In this document: piece after piece, positions 13,137 through 24,600 of the stretch
Numbering within the stretch: the first letter of the stretch is position 1
Layout: the number at the start of each line of letters is the position of its first letter
NCBI GenBank assembly: GCA_037954665.1
Contig: JBBMOL010000097.1
Span: 2,954,221-3,018,220, forward strand
Reading direction: 5' to 3'
Source of the DNA: Laguncularia racemosa
Taxonomy: Eukaryota; Streptophyta; Magnoliopsida; Myrtales; Combretaceae
DNA length: 64,000 bases
Program-made: the position numbers and the translations under genes
The notes under the pieces: generated by a model
The model's database searches: none
What the model was told of the DNA's origin: nothing
Seen by the model: only the letters and a program-made list of their open reading frames with translations

Positions 13137-14437
13137 TGATAGGTATTTAATCAAATATGTATAATAAGTGAGATTTAAAGTATTTTCCCTTAATTTTGGT
13201 GTGTTTTTGAAAAATTTGATTTTTAATTGAATAATATTTTGATTTTAGGGCTTTGATGAATCATTGAATTGAAAAGGAAGAAATGGAATCAAATTTTACT
13301 CAATTTTGAGCTAAATTGAAGAAGTTATGAATTTTTTAAGACCAACATAAGTAGTAGGCATGACCATATCAAAACCATGTTGAAATTGAAGTCTAAGAAA
13401 CACGACTATGTCTAATGATTGTGTATCTCTCAGCAAGAATTATTTTTCAAACATGACTTAGACACGACTTGCTAGACATAATTGTGTCTAGACTGTGTCA
13501 ATTGTAGATTCAAGTTTCTAGGTTTTGTTTGATAATTTCGACATGACCCAAAGCACAACCATATTAGACAATGTTTTGGTACATAAAATAGGGTTTTATA
13601 TGCTTGTCATATAAAGGAAAAAAGCGATCCAACTTCATAACTTTATAATACAATTTTCATAGGCTTTAGGTTTCTTTTAGAGACGAAGAAGAGTACATTC
13701 TTTTACTTTAAGAATTAGGGTTTTCTTTTTAATTCTTTAATGATGTATGATTTTACATTATTAAGGAGTTTTGTTTTCAACACGATTAGAGTTTAAACTT
13801 CTTAATATCTAAACTTGTGGATCTTAGGGATATTATGTTATTGGTTTTATTACTATTTCAATAAAGTTTTCAATTTCTTAATTTAAACATGTGTTCTTAA
13901 TTTTGTTTAGATTGATATTTCTAGGCTATTGGTATAATTAGTTGATATTATGTGCTATGATTAAGAAATCTAATGTGTAATTGAATCTAACATGATTAAA
14001 AGGAATTTATGTAATCTTAGAGATAAGTTACATGATTCTTTTGAGTTTAATTTAATTGTTTTAGAGAATTCATTGTTCTTAATGTGATCTTGATAATATA
14101 CTATTATGAAGACATTCAAATGGATATTTTTTATATTAGGATTGATGAACTTGAAAAGGTTATTGATCTAATATAGGAATCCTCCCAATCAATGAATTTG
14201 AAGATGAATTTGAATCATTTCTATTAATGTCACATAATAAATCCTAAGGGAAGTAAAGTCTAGATACTTATCTTGCCATCTTGAATTTAATTGCAATTCG
14301 TTTTTACTCTTCTTGTTTTCAATTGAGTCTTTAGCTTAGTAGATAACATTTAGTTGTAGGTTTTAGATTAATCAATCTTTACAATTTATCAATTAAATAA
14401 TAGGGTGTAGGTTAGTATTAATATTCGCAATCTCTAT
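13137..14437 (+). repeat. 5' LTR of the Athila-like element, first part
   Basis: Aligns from its first base with 18718 onward. It is interrupted at 14437/14438 by the solo LTR and resumes at 16502-16561. The two halves rejoined match the 3' LTR without a gap at the insertion point. Divergence between the two LTRs is obvious by eye, so the element is old. Confidence 0.8.
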
Positions 14438-14709
14438 TGTAAACACCCCATTTTTGCCCTAAGAATCAATAATAATCAATTTCCAATTTTTTTCCAATTT
14501 TTCTCTAATTTAGCAAAAATAATAAAAATATTCAAAAAAATAAAAATAAATAGGAAAACACATCAATTTTGAAAAATAATTTCAGAAATGGCAATAATAA
14601 GGAATAAATAATTTTTACAAATTTTTGAAATTTCAAAAAATACAAAAAAATAAAAAAAAATCGCATTGCATATATGCAATTTGCGAAATAAACAAAATCA
14701 GGAAAATGG

Positions 14710-14780
14710 GCTAGCTCAGCTGGTTCGAGCCATGGTCAGGCGGGTGCGTGCAGGTGCAAGGTCAGGGGTTCGAAACGCGG
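14710..14780 (+). other. tRNA-like Pol III promoter segment inside the solo LTR
   Basis: TAGCTCAGCTGG (14712-14723) is a textbook A box. It lies in an intact D-arm shape in which GCTC (14714-14717) pairs with GAGC (14727-14730). A B-box core GGTTCGAAAC follows at 14767-14776. The T stem and acceptor stem do not pair well, so this is not a working tRNA gene. It may be a captured tRNA or SINE head that became part of the LTR. Confidence 0.6.
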
Positions 14781-15088
14781 GGGGAGCAGATTCCGCGTTT
14801 TGCAAATTTTTCATTTACCTGAGACACGTGACAGCATCTGATTGGCTGGAGTGAACGCACACGTCGGGTGCGCAATCATCTTCAACCTCAATCCGAGGTC
14901 GCCGACAAGGAGAAAAATTCGAATTTCGGCCGTTTCGATTCGATTTTTTGCACAAATCCAACAGATCTTCAACAGAATTGAGATAAACATCATCCAATTG
15001 GAATCAAATCTCAACAAATCAAAGGATTTACACGAATCGGAGTTGGTTCATTTAACCGCAAATCCGATTTGCCTCGATTTCGAAAGCC

Positions 15089-15096
15089 TATAAATA
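15089..15096 (+). promoter_or_regulatory. TATA box of the solo LTR
   Basis: TATAAATA followed within about 75 bp by a purine-rich leader (AGCGAGAGAAAGTGAGAG), the usual U3/R arrangement in plant Gypsy LTRs. A perfect splice donor CAG|GTAAGT lies downstream at 15386-15394. Confidence 0.55.
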
Positions 15097-16570
15097 GATG
15101 AGGAAGTGAGGAAGCCAAATCACATATCAAAAGCGAGAGAAAGTGAGAGAAAAGAGAGAATCGAAGACCACCGGAGTTGTTCGAAGCCGCAACCGCCGAT
15201 CAAGAGCTGAGCAACCACCAGAAGGAGTTTCTGGAGCAAATCACCGCCACCATTGGATTCCTCGCCCTTGATAACCTAGGATTCGACACCTTAACCGCTG
15301 AAGAAGGCAGTCGGAACGCCGTCAACGAGCACTCCCCGTCACCGTGTTCGACCCAACCGACTCGACCCGCGCACTGACCCGGATCCAGGTAAGTCGGATT
15401 TTTTGAATTTTTTGATTTATTTTTATTTTTACTCTGAATTGATTTATTAATTTTGTTATTTATTTACTTATATGTTATTTATATTTCAATAAATAGAAAA
15501 ATGTTAGAAATTAGATTTTTTTTAGGATTTAATAATATAAAAAAAAACAAAAATATAATCAAAGTAATAAATAATAAAAATGTAGAAAATAATAAAAATA
15601 TTAGAAAAAATAATAATAAGACTTTAGATTTTAAAATAGGATAGATAAAAATCTAGGAGGGAAATTTTTAATAAAACAAAAATTCATAAAAATTTATGAA
15701 AAAATAATAAAAATTATAAAAAATTATAAAAATCATGAAAACTCATAAAGATTATAAAAAAATATTATTATAAAAATTATAAAAATTCATAAAAATTCAT
15801 AAAAAAATCAATAAAAAATTATAATAGCATAAATAAATAGACAAAAATGAGTTTTATCACTTAGAAAAATCATTTTCTCAAATAAATCCAAAATTGATGT
15901 TTTCCCTTAAAATTATTTTCAAAAATCAAATTAAGCTTAGGCTTAGATTTTTTAGAAAAATCCCAAAAATGATGGAAACATAAATCAAAAGAGATTTCAA
16001 AATTAAAATTCACAAACACACTTAAGATTTTCAGGAGAAGCGAACTACGGCTTGTTTGATCCTGAATAGTAGGTACGTAGGCACCCATTTGGGACAACCA
16101 TAAAATGAATAAAAAATCATTTTTCTGGAATAACTCACTCAAAAACATAATAAAAGACAACAGAAACAAAATAAAAGACATTTCAAAATGGAGATAATTT
16201 TAGGAGATTAGGTAGTAACCATAAAGTTTTAATAGGTTAGCCTTCGAACTTAGAAACTCTGGTTTTTCCTTTTCCTCTTTTCACAAAAACGAGAAGAGGA
16301 AATCATGACGACTAGTGGTCCAAATTAAGACTAATCCGCTCCTTTAGTCTTAATTCAATCTTTCCCAACAACAGTTGGGTGGCGACTCCAAAATTAAACG
16401 AAGTTCCTAACTCAAGTCAAGGATCTATATTAGATAAGCATAGGGTCTAGTTTAGATCGGATTAGGAATGGAAAATTCAAAAAATTAGACTCGACATCTA
16501 TGAGACGACATCTATATTCAATTTACTACATTACAATTTTGATAGGCATACTTATTTTACATCAAGTTTT

Positions 16571-16588
16571 TGACATTATTACCAAGGA
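16571..16588 (+). other. Decayed Athila primer binding site
   Basis: TGACATTATTACCAAGGA sits ten bases after the 5' LTR end and is followed by TTGCG, as in Athila elements. Compared with the well-known Athila PBS, every difference is a G-to-A or C-to-T change, as expected from deamination of methylated cytosines on both strands. Confidence 0.7.
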
Positions 16589-16949
16589 TTGCGATATTAA
16601 AAATATTGAGCACTTTATTAATTTATCCTTTTTTTTTTAAGTTTCTTGTTTTTCATTTTCTTCTACAATGTAGGATTTAAAGTACTCCATTGGATGCGCT
16701 AATATTTGACTTAGAGGTTGAAAAGACAGCTAAGCATTTAAGAAAAACAATTTGGCAAACAGTTGAGGAAATAAATCAAGGTTCTCCTTAAAAATTAAGG
16801 CAAAAGAGGAATAGAATGATTTGGAAATTATGGGTGACGAAAACTAGAACCAATAACGAACTATGTCCAATTACTCAAAACCTTCTTTAGTTAGAGCCAA
16901 CTCTAATATCATTAGGCCACTTGTTGCTGCCAATAATTTTTAAATTCCA

Positions 16950-17684
16950 CCACATGTCATACAAATGATGTAACAATTTGAGCAATTTGATGGCCTATAG
17001 GATGAGGATCCCATTGCTTACATAACCAATTTCTGGATTAATGGGGCTTCTGATGATGTAATTAAGTTGCAACTCTTTCCTTTCTTATTAAGAAGTAAAG
17101 TGAAGTAATGGTTAAATTTCCTTCCCAGGGGATCCATCACTGCATAGGATGCAATGGCTTAAAAATTCTTGGGAAAATACTTCTCTCCTACTAAAACAGC
17201 TAAGCTTTGAAAAGATACATCGTCATATGCTCAATTGTAGGTTAAGATCTTATATAATATTTAGGAAAGCTACAAGGAGTTATTAAAGTGATGCCCACAT
17301 TACGACCTCCCTCTTTAGATGCAAATCCAAACATTTTGCAATGCTCTCAATTTGTCAACTAAGCAAATGATAGATGCCACTATTGGAAGAACATTAAACA
17401 ATAAAACACCCAAAGAAGTCCAATCTTTGATTGAGGACATGGTAATGAATAGTTCCTAATGGAAAGGTGCTAAGGTGAAAAACAGGGTCGAAGGTATCTA
17501 TAAATTGGATGTTGTGATAATTTTAGCCAATAAAGATGATGCAATTAGTAGAAAATTGGATGTAGACTCTATAAATCCCCAACATAATTCAAGAGATGTA
17601 AGTGTAGAGGGATTTAGGGCACAAGATCAATGGGAACAAGCGGATCATTTAAGAAATCCCTTTAAGCCTCAAAACAACTTGTAA
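16950..17684 (+). pseudogene. Athila-type gag pseudogene
   Basis: Successive readable blocks follow Athila Gag: DEDPIAYITNF, NGASDDVIKLQLFPFLLRSK, WLNFLPRGSIT, KFLGKYFSPTKTAKL, STKQMIDATIGRTLNNKTP, then VKNRVEGIYKLDVVIILAN. These are the retrotransposon gag capsid domain and its downstream region. At least six in-frame stops (for example before WLNF and after TKTAKL) and frame changes disable it. Many of the stops sit where the family has Gln, Trp or Arg, fitting C-to-T decay. No zinc knuckle or protease follows. Confidence 0.75.
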
Positions 17685-18717
17685 AGCAATACCTACAATA
17701 TAAGAATTAACTATTATTTAACTTTGGATTTTAAGACTTAAAATTAAAATAATATCACTTGTTAAGAATTATTCATGGATTTTCTTTTAAACTTACTTTG
17801 ATGTATGCTTTTTTCTTTGAATGTTTTTAGAGTCCTATAATATTTAGTAAATAAGTAGTTGATACTTATCCTTTGAGAATTTCTTGAAAAATCAATATAG
17901 TTAGAGGTGACATGAATAAAGAAAATAAATTAATTGATTAAAAGTTTAGTTATAGGCCTCATTGACTCAAGTAATTAAGCTTATGGGGTGCCTCCTCTGT
18001 GTAGAATAGCACTCATTAACTTAAGTGACAAGTTTGGAATTATCGATTGAAAGCTCACTAAAAAGTCAACAGAAAAGCCCATGTGAAGGCTGAACTCAAC
18101 TGAATAAGTTTGATTAAATAAAATTAGTGAATGATTTGAAAGGGGTATCTTAAATCATAGTAGCCTAAGACCGTCTAGTTTGGGACTTACTGGCCAATGA
18201 AACTACTTCTAAAATTGAAATAAGAAAGAAAGAAAAAAGAAAATCACCTTCGAGGAATGATTAAGGGATAAGTGGATGTATTATCTATTTATCTTAGATT
18301 ATGGTGCTTAATGAGATTAAAGAGGGAGATGTATACATCTTAGTTAAGTCAGTATAGTTTTTATGACTTTTTCTTCATTGAGGAGATGATAATTTGGGTT
18401 TTGAGTTTTGGAATTCCTTTGTTAAATGATATAAGTAAACTTTAATTTACATTGATTAATTATTGAATTCAAGTATTTGGTATCTTTAGAGTATTGGAAA
18501 ATTAGTTAATTGAAAAGTATAAGAGTTGTGGGTAATTTTTTTGAATTTGCAAGTTAATTAACAGCCTGTCTCCTTAGATATTATGGGGTTAAATAAGATC
18601 TATTTTGAATGGTTTCTTAAATATTAATCAGTTTGATTAAGTGTTTCTTGTTCTTCTGTTAGATTTGATTTGATTAATTTGCTTGAAGATAAGTGAATGC
18701 TTAAGTGTGGGGAAGTT

Positions 18718-20064
18718 TGATGGGTATTGTATAGCAAGTGAGATTTAAAGTATTTTCCCTTAATTTTGGTATGTTTTTGAATAATTTGATTTTTAATTGA
18801 GTAATATTTTGATTTTAAAGCTTTAATGAATTATTGAATTAAAAAGGAAGAAAAGGAATCAAATTTTACTTAATTTGGAGTTAAATTGAAGAAGTTATGA
18901 ATTTCTAAAGATAGATAAGGGTAGAAAACATAACCATATTAGAATTGTGTTGAAATTAAAGTCTAAGAAATTAATTCTAAGAGTTACACAAGAAAGAAAT
19001 ACAACCGTGTCTAATAGTTGTGTATCTCTTGGAAAGATTTTTTTTTTTTCAAGCATGACTTAGACATGGCTTGCTAAACACGATTGTGTCTAGACAATGT
19101 TAACTGCAAATTCAAATTTCTAGTCTTTGTTCGATGATTTCAACATAAATTGAAACACGACCATGTTGAACAATGTGTTATCATAAAAAATAGGGTTTTG
19201 TATGCATGTTATATAAAGGATAGAATGGACCCAACTTCATAACTTTAGAGTACAGTTTTCATAGGCTTTTGGGTTCTTTTGGAGGTTGAGAAGAGCACAT
19301 TCTTTTACTTCAAGAATTAGGGTTTTCTTTTGACTTCTTTAATGATGTGTGATTTTACATTACTGAAAAGTCTTGTTTTCAACATGATTACAACTCTAAC
19401 TTATTAGTATTTAGACTTGTTAATCCCATGGTTTGTTACTATTTTAATGAAGTTTTTAGTTTCTTGATTTTGTTTAGATTAATATTTCTAGGATATTAGT
19501 ATAACTATTTGATATTATGCATTATAATTGAGAAATCTAATGTATAATTAGATCGAACATTATTAAAAGGAATTCATATAATCTTATAAATAAGTTGTAT
19601 GATTCTTTCGAATTTAATTTAATTGTTTTTAGAGAATTCATTCTTGTTAATGCGATCTTGAAAATATGCTATTATGAAAAGATTCAAATGGATATTTTTA
19701 AAATTAAGGTTGATAAACTTGAGAAAGTTGTTAATCTAACATAAGAATTCTCCCAATCATGAATTTGAAGATAACTTTGAATAATTTCTGTCAATGTCAC
19801 ATAATAAATTTCAGGGAAAGTAAAGTCTATATACTTATCTTGCTATCTTAAAATTAATTGCAATATGTTTTTACTCTTTTTATTTTCAATTGAGTCTTTA
19901 ATTTAGTAAATAATATTTAGTTACAGGTTTTAGATTAATCAATCTTTACAATTTATTGGTTAGATAATAAGATGTAGGTTAATATTAGTATTTACAATCT
20001 CTATGGAAGGGCATACATATTCCATTTACTAAATTACAATTTTGACAAGTATACTTGCCTTACA
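18718..20064 (+). repeat. 3' LTR of the Athila-like element
   Basis: Uninterrupted copy of the LTR, preceded by a purine tract (AAGTGTGGGGAAGTT). It serves as the unoccupied reference for the solo-LTR insertion site in the 5' LTR. Confidence 0.8.
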
Positions 20065-20840
20065 TTGTAGCCTTTTTATTGACTAGAGCAGCCTATAATG
20101 GCATATGCAATAAGATTATATAGCTTGAATGAAATAACAATTTTCCAAGGAATCCTAGATTTAACCTAATCATAGCATCTACATATGACTTATTCTTCTT
20201 TGGTCATCTTTAGTTGCTCTAGCGATGGCAATAATCAATTTGTGCTTTCAAGTCATTAACTCTCCAAGTATACATACCATATGATTGGACTCACAAACCC
20301 ATCACCTTCCTCGTTGATCATTGTCATGTTGACATCTTATGTACCTTAACCAATTTTTATTGAACCATCAACTAATAACCTTGTTTCTTAATCAACACTT
20401 GCTTTAATGACCCTCTTCTTCAATTATTTCCATTTACACCCAATGACCTAGATAAGCTAATACTAGCCTACGATTCAGTCACTCATTCCAACTTGATGAA
20501 CTCAAACTAAGCTAGCAACACAAGCCACAACTTACTCCTATTTGATAAATCTAGATCTAACAACACTGACTTTAACTAAATTCAACCACCTGGATGCAAC
20601 AACCATCACCGCCATTGAAACACAAACAAGTAGATGATCAATAATTTTGAAGAAATATATATTCAAAATATATATTGAATTAGGCTTTCAGAGGAAATTT
20701 GCAAAGAATCACTTCTACATCAACATTTCTATTAGATCATTTAATTTTGAAATGTATAGTTTCAACACTATTTTTGTGGTAAGCTTTTAGGATTGAAGCC
20801 ACGATAAGGGTGGGGATAGGGTATATGTGGAAAGAAGGAG

Positions 20841-20960
20841 AGTGAGAGAGAGAGAAAGAGAGAGGAGATCTCTAGTAACAACATTGAATATAATAATGTA
20901 TATTTCTTAGAATCTTTATTCCTTTACCTATTATTGCGAGAGAGAGAGAGAGAAAGAGAG
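20841..20960. repeat. Two (GA)n microsatellites
   Basis: Interrupted GA runs at 20841-20865 and 20936-20960, about 70 bp apart. Confidence 0.85.
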
Positions 20961-21243
20961 ATTCTAGTGCCTTCTAATTAAAACAATACCAACATCACCG
21001 GTATACTTTTACAACATGTGGAGTACTTAGGTTCACCAACTAGTTTATATCCTAATAATTCACATCTTTACAATGCCTTTAGGAGCTCAACACATGCACA
21101 CCATTACCAATTTCAAGGACCATGTCCTCAATAGGGGTTGATATACAACCCTCTCAGCAATTTGTTAAATTTTCAATATAAGACATATAGCTCATTTTAC
21201 GAAGATTGATTTCTTCAATTTACTATTGTTGATTCCTTTAGAT

Positions 21244-21690
21244 TGACCCATACGTCAATATGGTATCCTAGCTCAAGTTTTAGAAATGACATGCCACCAA
21301 ATGTAATTTGACCTAAAGTTTAACCCCTTATGTTAGTGTTGATAGGCTTATGGTTAATAACGATGCATTTATGTCTATTGTAAATATAGGGGAATTGACA
21401 ATTTATATTCAAGGTCATCATCTTCACCTCTACTATGTTTTGCATGCTCCCACTATCACATACGATTTGCTATTAGTCATCAAACTCTATCACGACAATA
21501 ATAGCACCTTTAATTTTGACCATTCTTCTTTGTTCAATGAAAATCCCTTAATAGATAGCACCCTACTCCATCAACATACCTAAAATCCCATATATTTAAT
21601 CTAGCTCACTTATGCTTAGAATCCAAAAGCTTTTAGTGTGGCATCCTCTAAAGAAATTTGGCATGCTTGCCTCTTTCACTAGCTTCATAG
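21244..21690 (+). pseudogene. Copia protease / GAG-pre-integrase relic
   Basis: WYPSSSF stands where Copia elements have WYxDSGA, so the protease active Asp is lost. Further on, ELTIYIQGHHLHLYYVLHAP, then ITYDLLLVIKLYHDNN, resembles the block leading to VLHVPxxxxNLLSVxK and the GAG-pre-integrase domain. A later WH (about 21640) sits where LWHxRLGH would be. Stops interrupt the frame at several points. Confidence 0.6.
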
Positions 21691-24600
21691 TATTGACAAT
21701 GCAAAATTCCATACACCTATTCCAACTTACTTATACTCAAAATCCTTAATCTCCCATCAAGTTACCCTTCTATGAGACTTGCCTCTTTCACAAGCTTCAC
21801 TAGTGTTAAAACATGCAGATTTAGATCACCTCTAGCTCTTCCAATACATATTATGTATGTAGCATTGGCAAATTCACTAAGCTTCTTTCCCAAGCATAAA
21901 CTACCAGCCTTAAATCTTTCACTCTAATGTCTAGTAGCTGTTGATCATGAATTTATGTTTTGTTCATCAACTACTACTCTCGTTATTCATATAGTAATTT
22001 CTAATGCATCGCAAGTTTGGCAGTGTACCTCCCTTTAAAAATTTCAAAATATTAGTTAAGAACTATTTCTCCACTACCATAGAAGTGTTTTACAATGATA
22101 GAGATAGTTGGTTAATTAAGAATGAATGTTCAATCATAATTTTTCACTAATAATGACTTTAATACTCAACTCCCTTGCCTTAACACAGTAGAAGGACATT
22201 ATTGAATATAAACATTGCCATATAGGTAAATGATGTTGCTCTAAAATTATGATAAATATAATTTTACCGTAATCTAATTTTTAAGTTTAAACTTATTAAA
22301 ATCTAATATAATTTTATATTTATAGTTAATATTGATCATCATTTATGGTTGGAACATTACTTAAAACTCGTAAAGTAGATTATTTAATTAAATAATGATG
22401 AAATGAGAGTGTAGGTATTTAAAGTTAAGATAATTCAATTTGATATGATGTTAGTTAAATACATGTATAACATACAAAGAAAGATACTAAGAGTAAACAA
22501 GCATATTCTTATGCCATTATATATGTAATCAACCAGTCATACATTATATCACTGTAACATGTACAGTAGTAGCCACTTCTATATGATTAATACCTACGAT
22601 GAAAGCAATTAGTTACGCCAAGAAGCACTCTACTTCGAGCAATTGAAATTGTTTCATCATCTATAGCTATTAGGCAATTGTGAACAATAAGATTTTTTTT
22701 TTTTTAGTTTTATAATATTATTATTTCTTCCTTGTCAAAATACTTCAGAATAATAATTTAGATACCAAACAGTCAGCTTTCTATCAACAATGTCAGAACA
22801 TATCGAACAGAGGAAATGCTATCATTTTACTTTATTTCTTTATTGTAACGTCGGTTTGACTGATTCTATATTTTAATGCATTGATTATTTCTTCGAAGAA
22901 AATGAGAAAGTACTGTTTTTTTTTTTTCAAACATTATCCAGAAAAAAATGGCAGGCAGGAACATGGATCTCACCGCCCAACTCGTCGGGTTCACTCGATA
23001 AAGCTTGTCTTTTCTCCCTGTTGGTCTAGATTAGGGCGCTGGCCAAGAAAAAAGAATGAATGAATGAAAGAAAAAATCTAGATTAAAGCTGCCAAATGAA
23101 ACATGAGCCTTAATTTAAATTTTCAAATTTTAAATTTGAACTTTAAATTCCAACTAACACCTTAACAACATTTGAAGAATTTAAGTTTGACTTAATTAAA
23201 TTTATTTAAAAGAAAATCTTAATTGAAATAATATTGATATTTAAATATAATTTAAACTTAATTAATATTTAAATTTAATTCATATTTAATTAGACTCACA
23301 AGCTAGTTAAAGTAAATAATATAAAAATCAAGTTTGACTTGATAAATTATTTGAATAGTTTAACTCAATCTTAATTCAATGATTATGAAATCAAATTCCA
23401 ATAAATATCAAATCAAATTAAATATTTTAAAAATAGATTTATCTTATTTAGATCCTTAAAAGCATGTATAATGATAGGTACTTAATATAATAACTTATGT
23501 AAAGTACTCATTTTCTGAGATCTTTCTCAATGAAAAAAAGTTATTGTAAAAGTTGAGATGTTAAAAAATAACTTTTTATTATTTTATGTGTTATTTTAAT
23601 TAAAATTTTATATTATAAATTTCATAAATAATATAAATAAATGATAAGAATTTTTATTTAAGAAAATTTTTTAAAATATTATCGTGTTGTAAACAGCCTA
23701 ATTCAAACCTTAAACCTTGGTGGAGGTGGAGCATGTGAAATGGGCGGTGCTGGTGATAAGCACAATCCCATTGTCAACGTTGACTTCAGTCAAAGCAATT
23801 GGAGGTTTCGACACCCCACGCGGTTTCCCTTGTCACGGAAGAGAACCAGTTGCTTGAATTATTATTAAAAGACGATCTCGATCGTATGATGACATTTTCT
23901 CTGACATGCCCAACTCCCACCATACTTTCAACCATATTTGTCCAATTAGGTTTCTGATCGAACTTCAAACCAAAACGTTGACCCAATCCTTTTTTTTTTT
24001 TTTGCCCTTTGGTTTGAGAATTTTTAAATTCTAATATTTGTAATTTTTTACATGTATAAAAATATAGATAAAAGTATATTGTTATTATTATATATAATAT
24101 AATATATATATCTATCACTAAGAAAATAGGACTATGGATGGAACATTTAGGGTCATCTTATCACTAATTGTCATTAGGTGCATTTTATTTAAAAAATTAC
24201 CAAAATATATTCAACATTTTTAAATCATTTATAGATAATAGTGCTTTAAAAAGCTAAGCATAATAATGCAGTGGTAAGCTATATTTTGTAATATATATTA
24301 AAAATGAAATAACAATTTTACAATAAATTTACGAAAATTATTGGGAGCTCATATTGTCAATGATATTCTATATTCTTGTAGTATATATGAATATAATTAT
24401 ATATACTTTATGTTTGATTATTTCTTAAAATAGGATTGTATGGAATTTAATGTACTCTTATTTTTATTAGGAACATAATGAGAATATAGGTACGAACACT
24501 AAAAAGAACCAAAAAAGAAATTTGTGATTTCACTCATTACCCAATTCAAATTAAACAAAAAAAGAAATTTGTTTTGGCTTGATTTGCCAAATATTTGATC

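Larger units (their letters stand above)
14438..16496 (+). mobile_element. Solo Gypsy LTR inserted in the Athila 5' LTR, 5-bp TSD
   Basis: Begins TGTAAACACCCCATTTTTGC, a start common in plant Gypsy LTRs, and ends CTCGACA. The 5-bp TSD is TCTAT (14433-14437 and 16497-16501). TCTAT also recurs at 16511-16515, but the intact 3' LTR of the host element (near 20,000) keeps TCTATG followed by the same spacing to ATATTC. That places the true right edge at 16496 and gives 2059 bp. Only one LTR copy and no internal domain are present, so it is a solo LTR left by recombination. It holds a TATA box, a strong splice donor, a GC-richer leader (about 15160-15390) and a tRNA-like segment. Confidence 0.8.
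13137..20064 (+). mobile_element. Athila-like Gypsy LTR retrotransposon, gag only, non-autonomous
   Basis: Two direct repeats of about 1.35 kb act as LTRs: 13137-14437 continued at 16502-16561, and 18718-20064. Both begin TGAT(A/G)GGTATT and end in TTACA. After the 5' LTR comes a decayed primer binding site (16571-16588); before the 3' LTR is a purine tract (about 18703-18717). Between them lie a degenerate Athila-type gag (about 16950-17684) and non-coding DNA. No protease, RT, RNase H or integrase is present, so the element relied on others to move or lost pol. Without the nested LTR it would be about 4.9 kb, in the range of TR-GAG elements. The 5' LTR is split by a later insertion. A clear 5-bp TSD is not visible (GTAG occurs near both ends). 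Confidence 0.8.

Noticed and set aside
14710..14780. A functional tRNA gene
   Set aside because: The D-arm and B-box core are present, but acceptor and T stems do not pair and no sensible anticodon arm is placed between them.
14666..14854. ORF with GLAQLVRA-like start on the plus strand
   Set aside because: That peptide is the usual translation of a tRNA A-box/D-arm. The ORF is a by-product of the tRNA-like segment in the solo LTR.
15177..15377. 66-codon ORF in a GC-richer stretch
   Set aside because: It lies in the LTR leader directly before a splice donor and starts with a non-ATG codon. The composition reflects the leader, not a gene.
16502..16515. Alternative right edge of the solo LTR at 16510 (second TCTAT)
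   Set aside because: The uninterrupted 3' LTR retains sequence matching 16502-16515 after TCTATG, so those bases belong to the host LTR.
23786..24118. 110-codon minus-strand ORF
   Set aside because: AT-driven hydrophobic start and low-complexity Lys run; no recognisable family or splice context.
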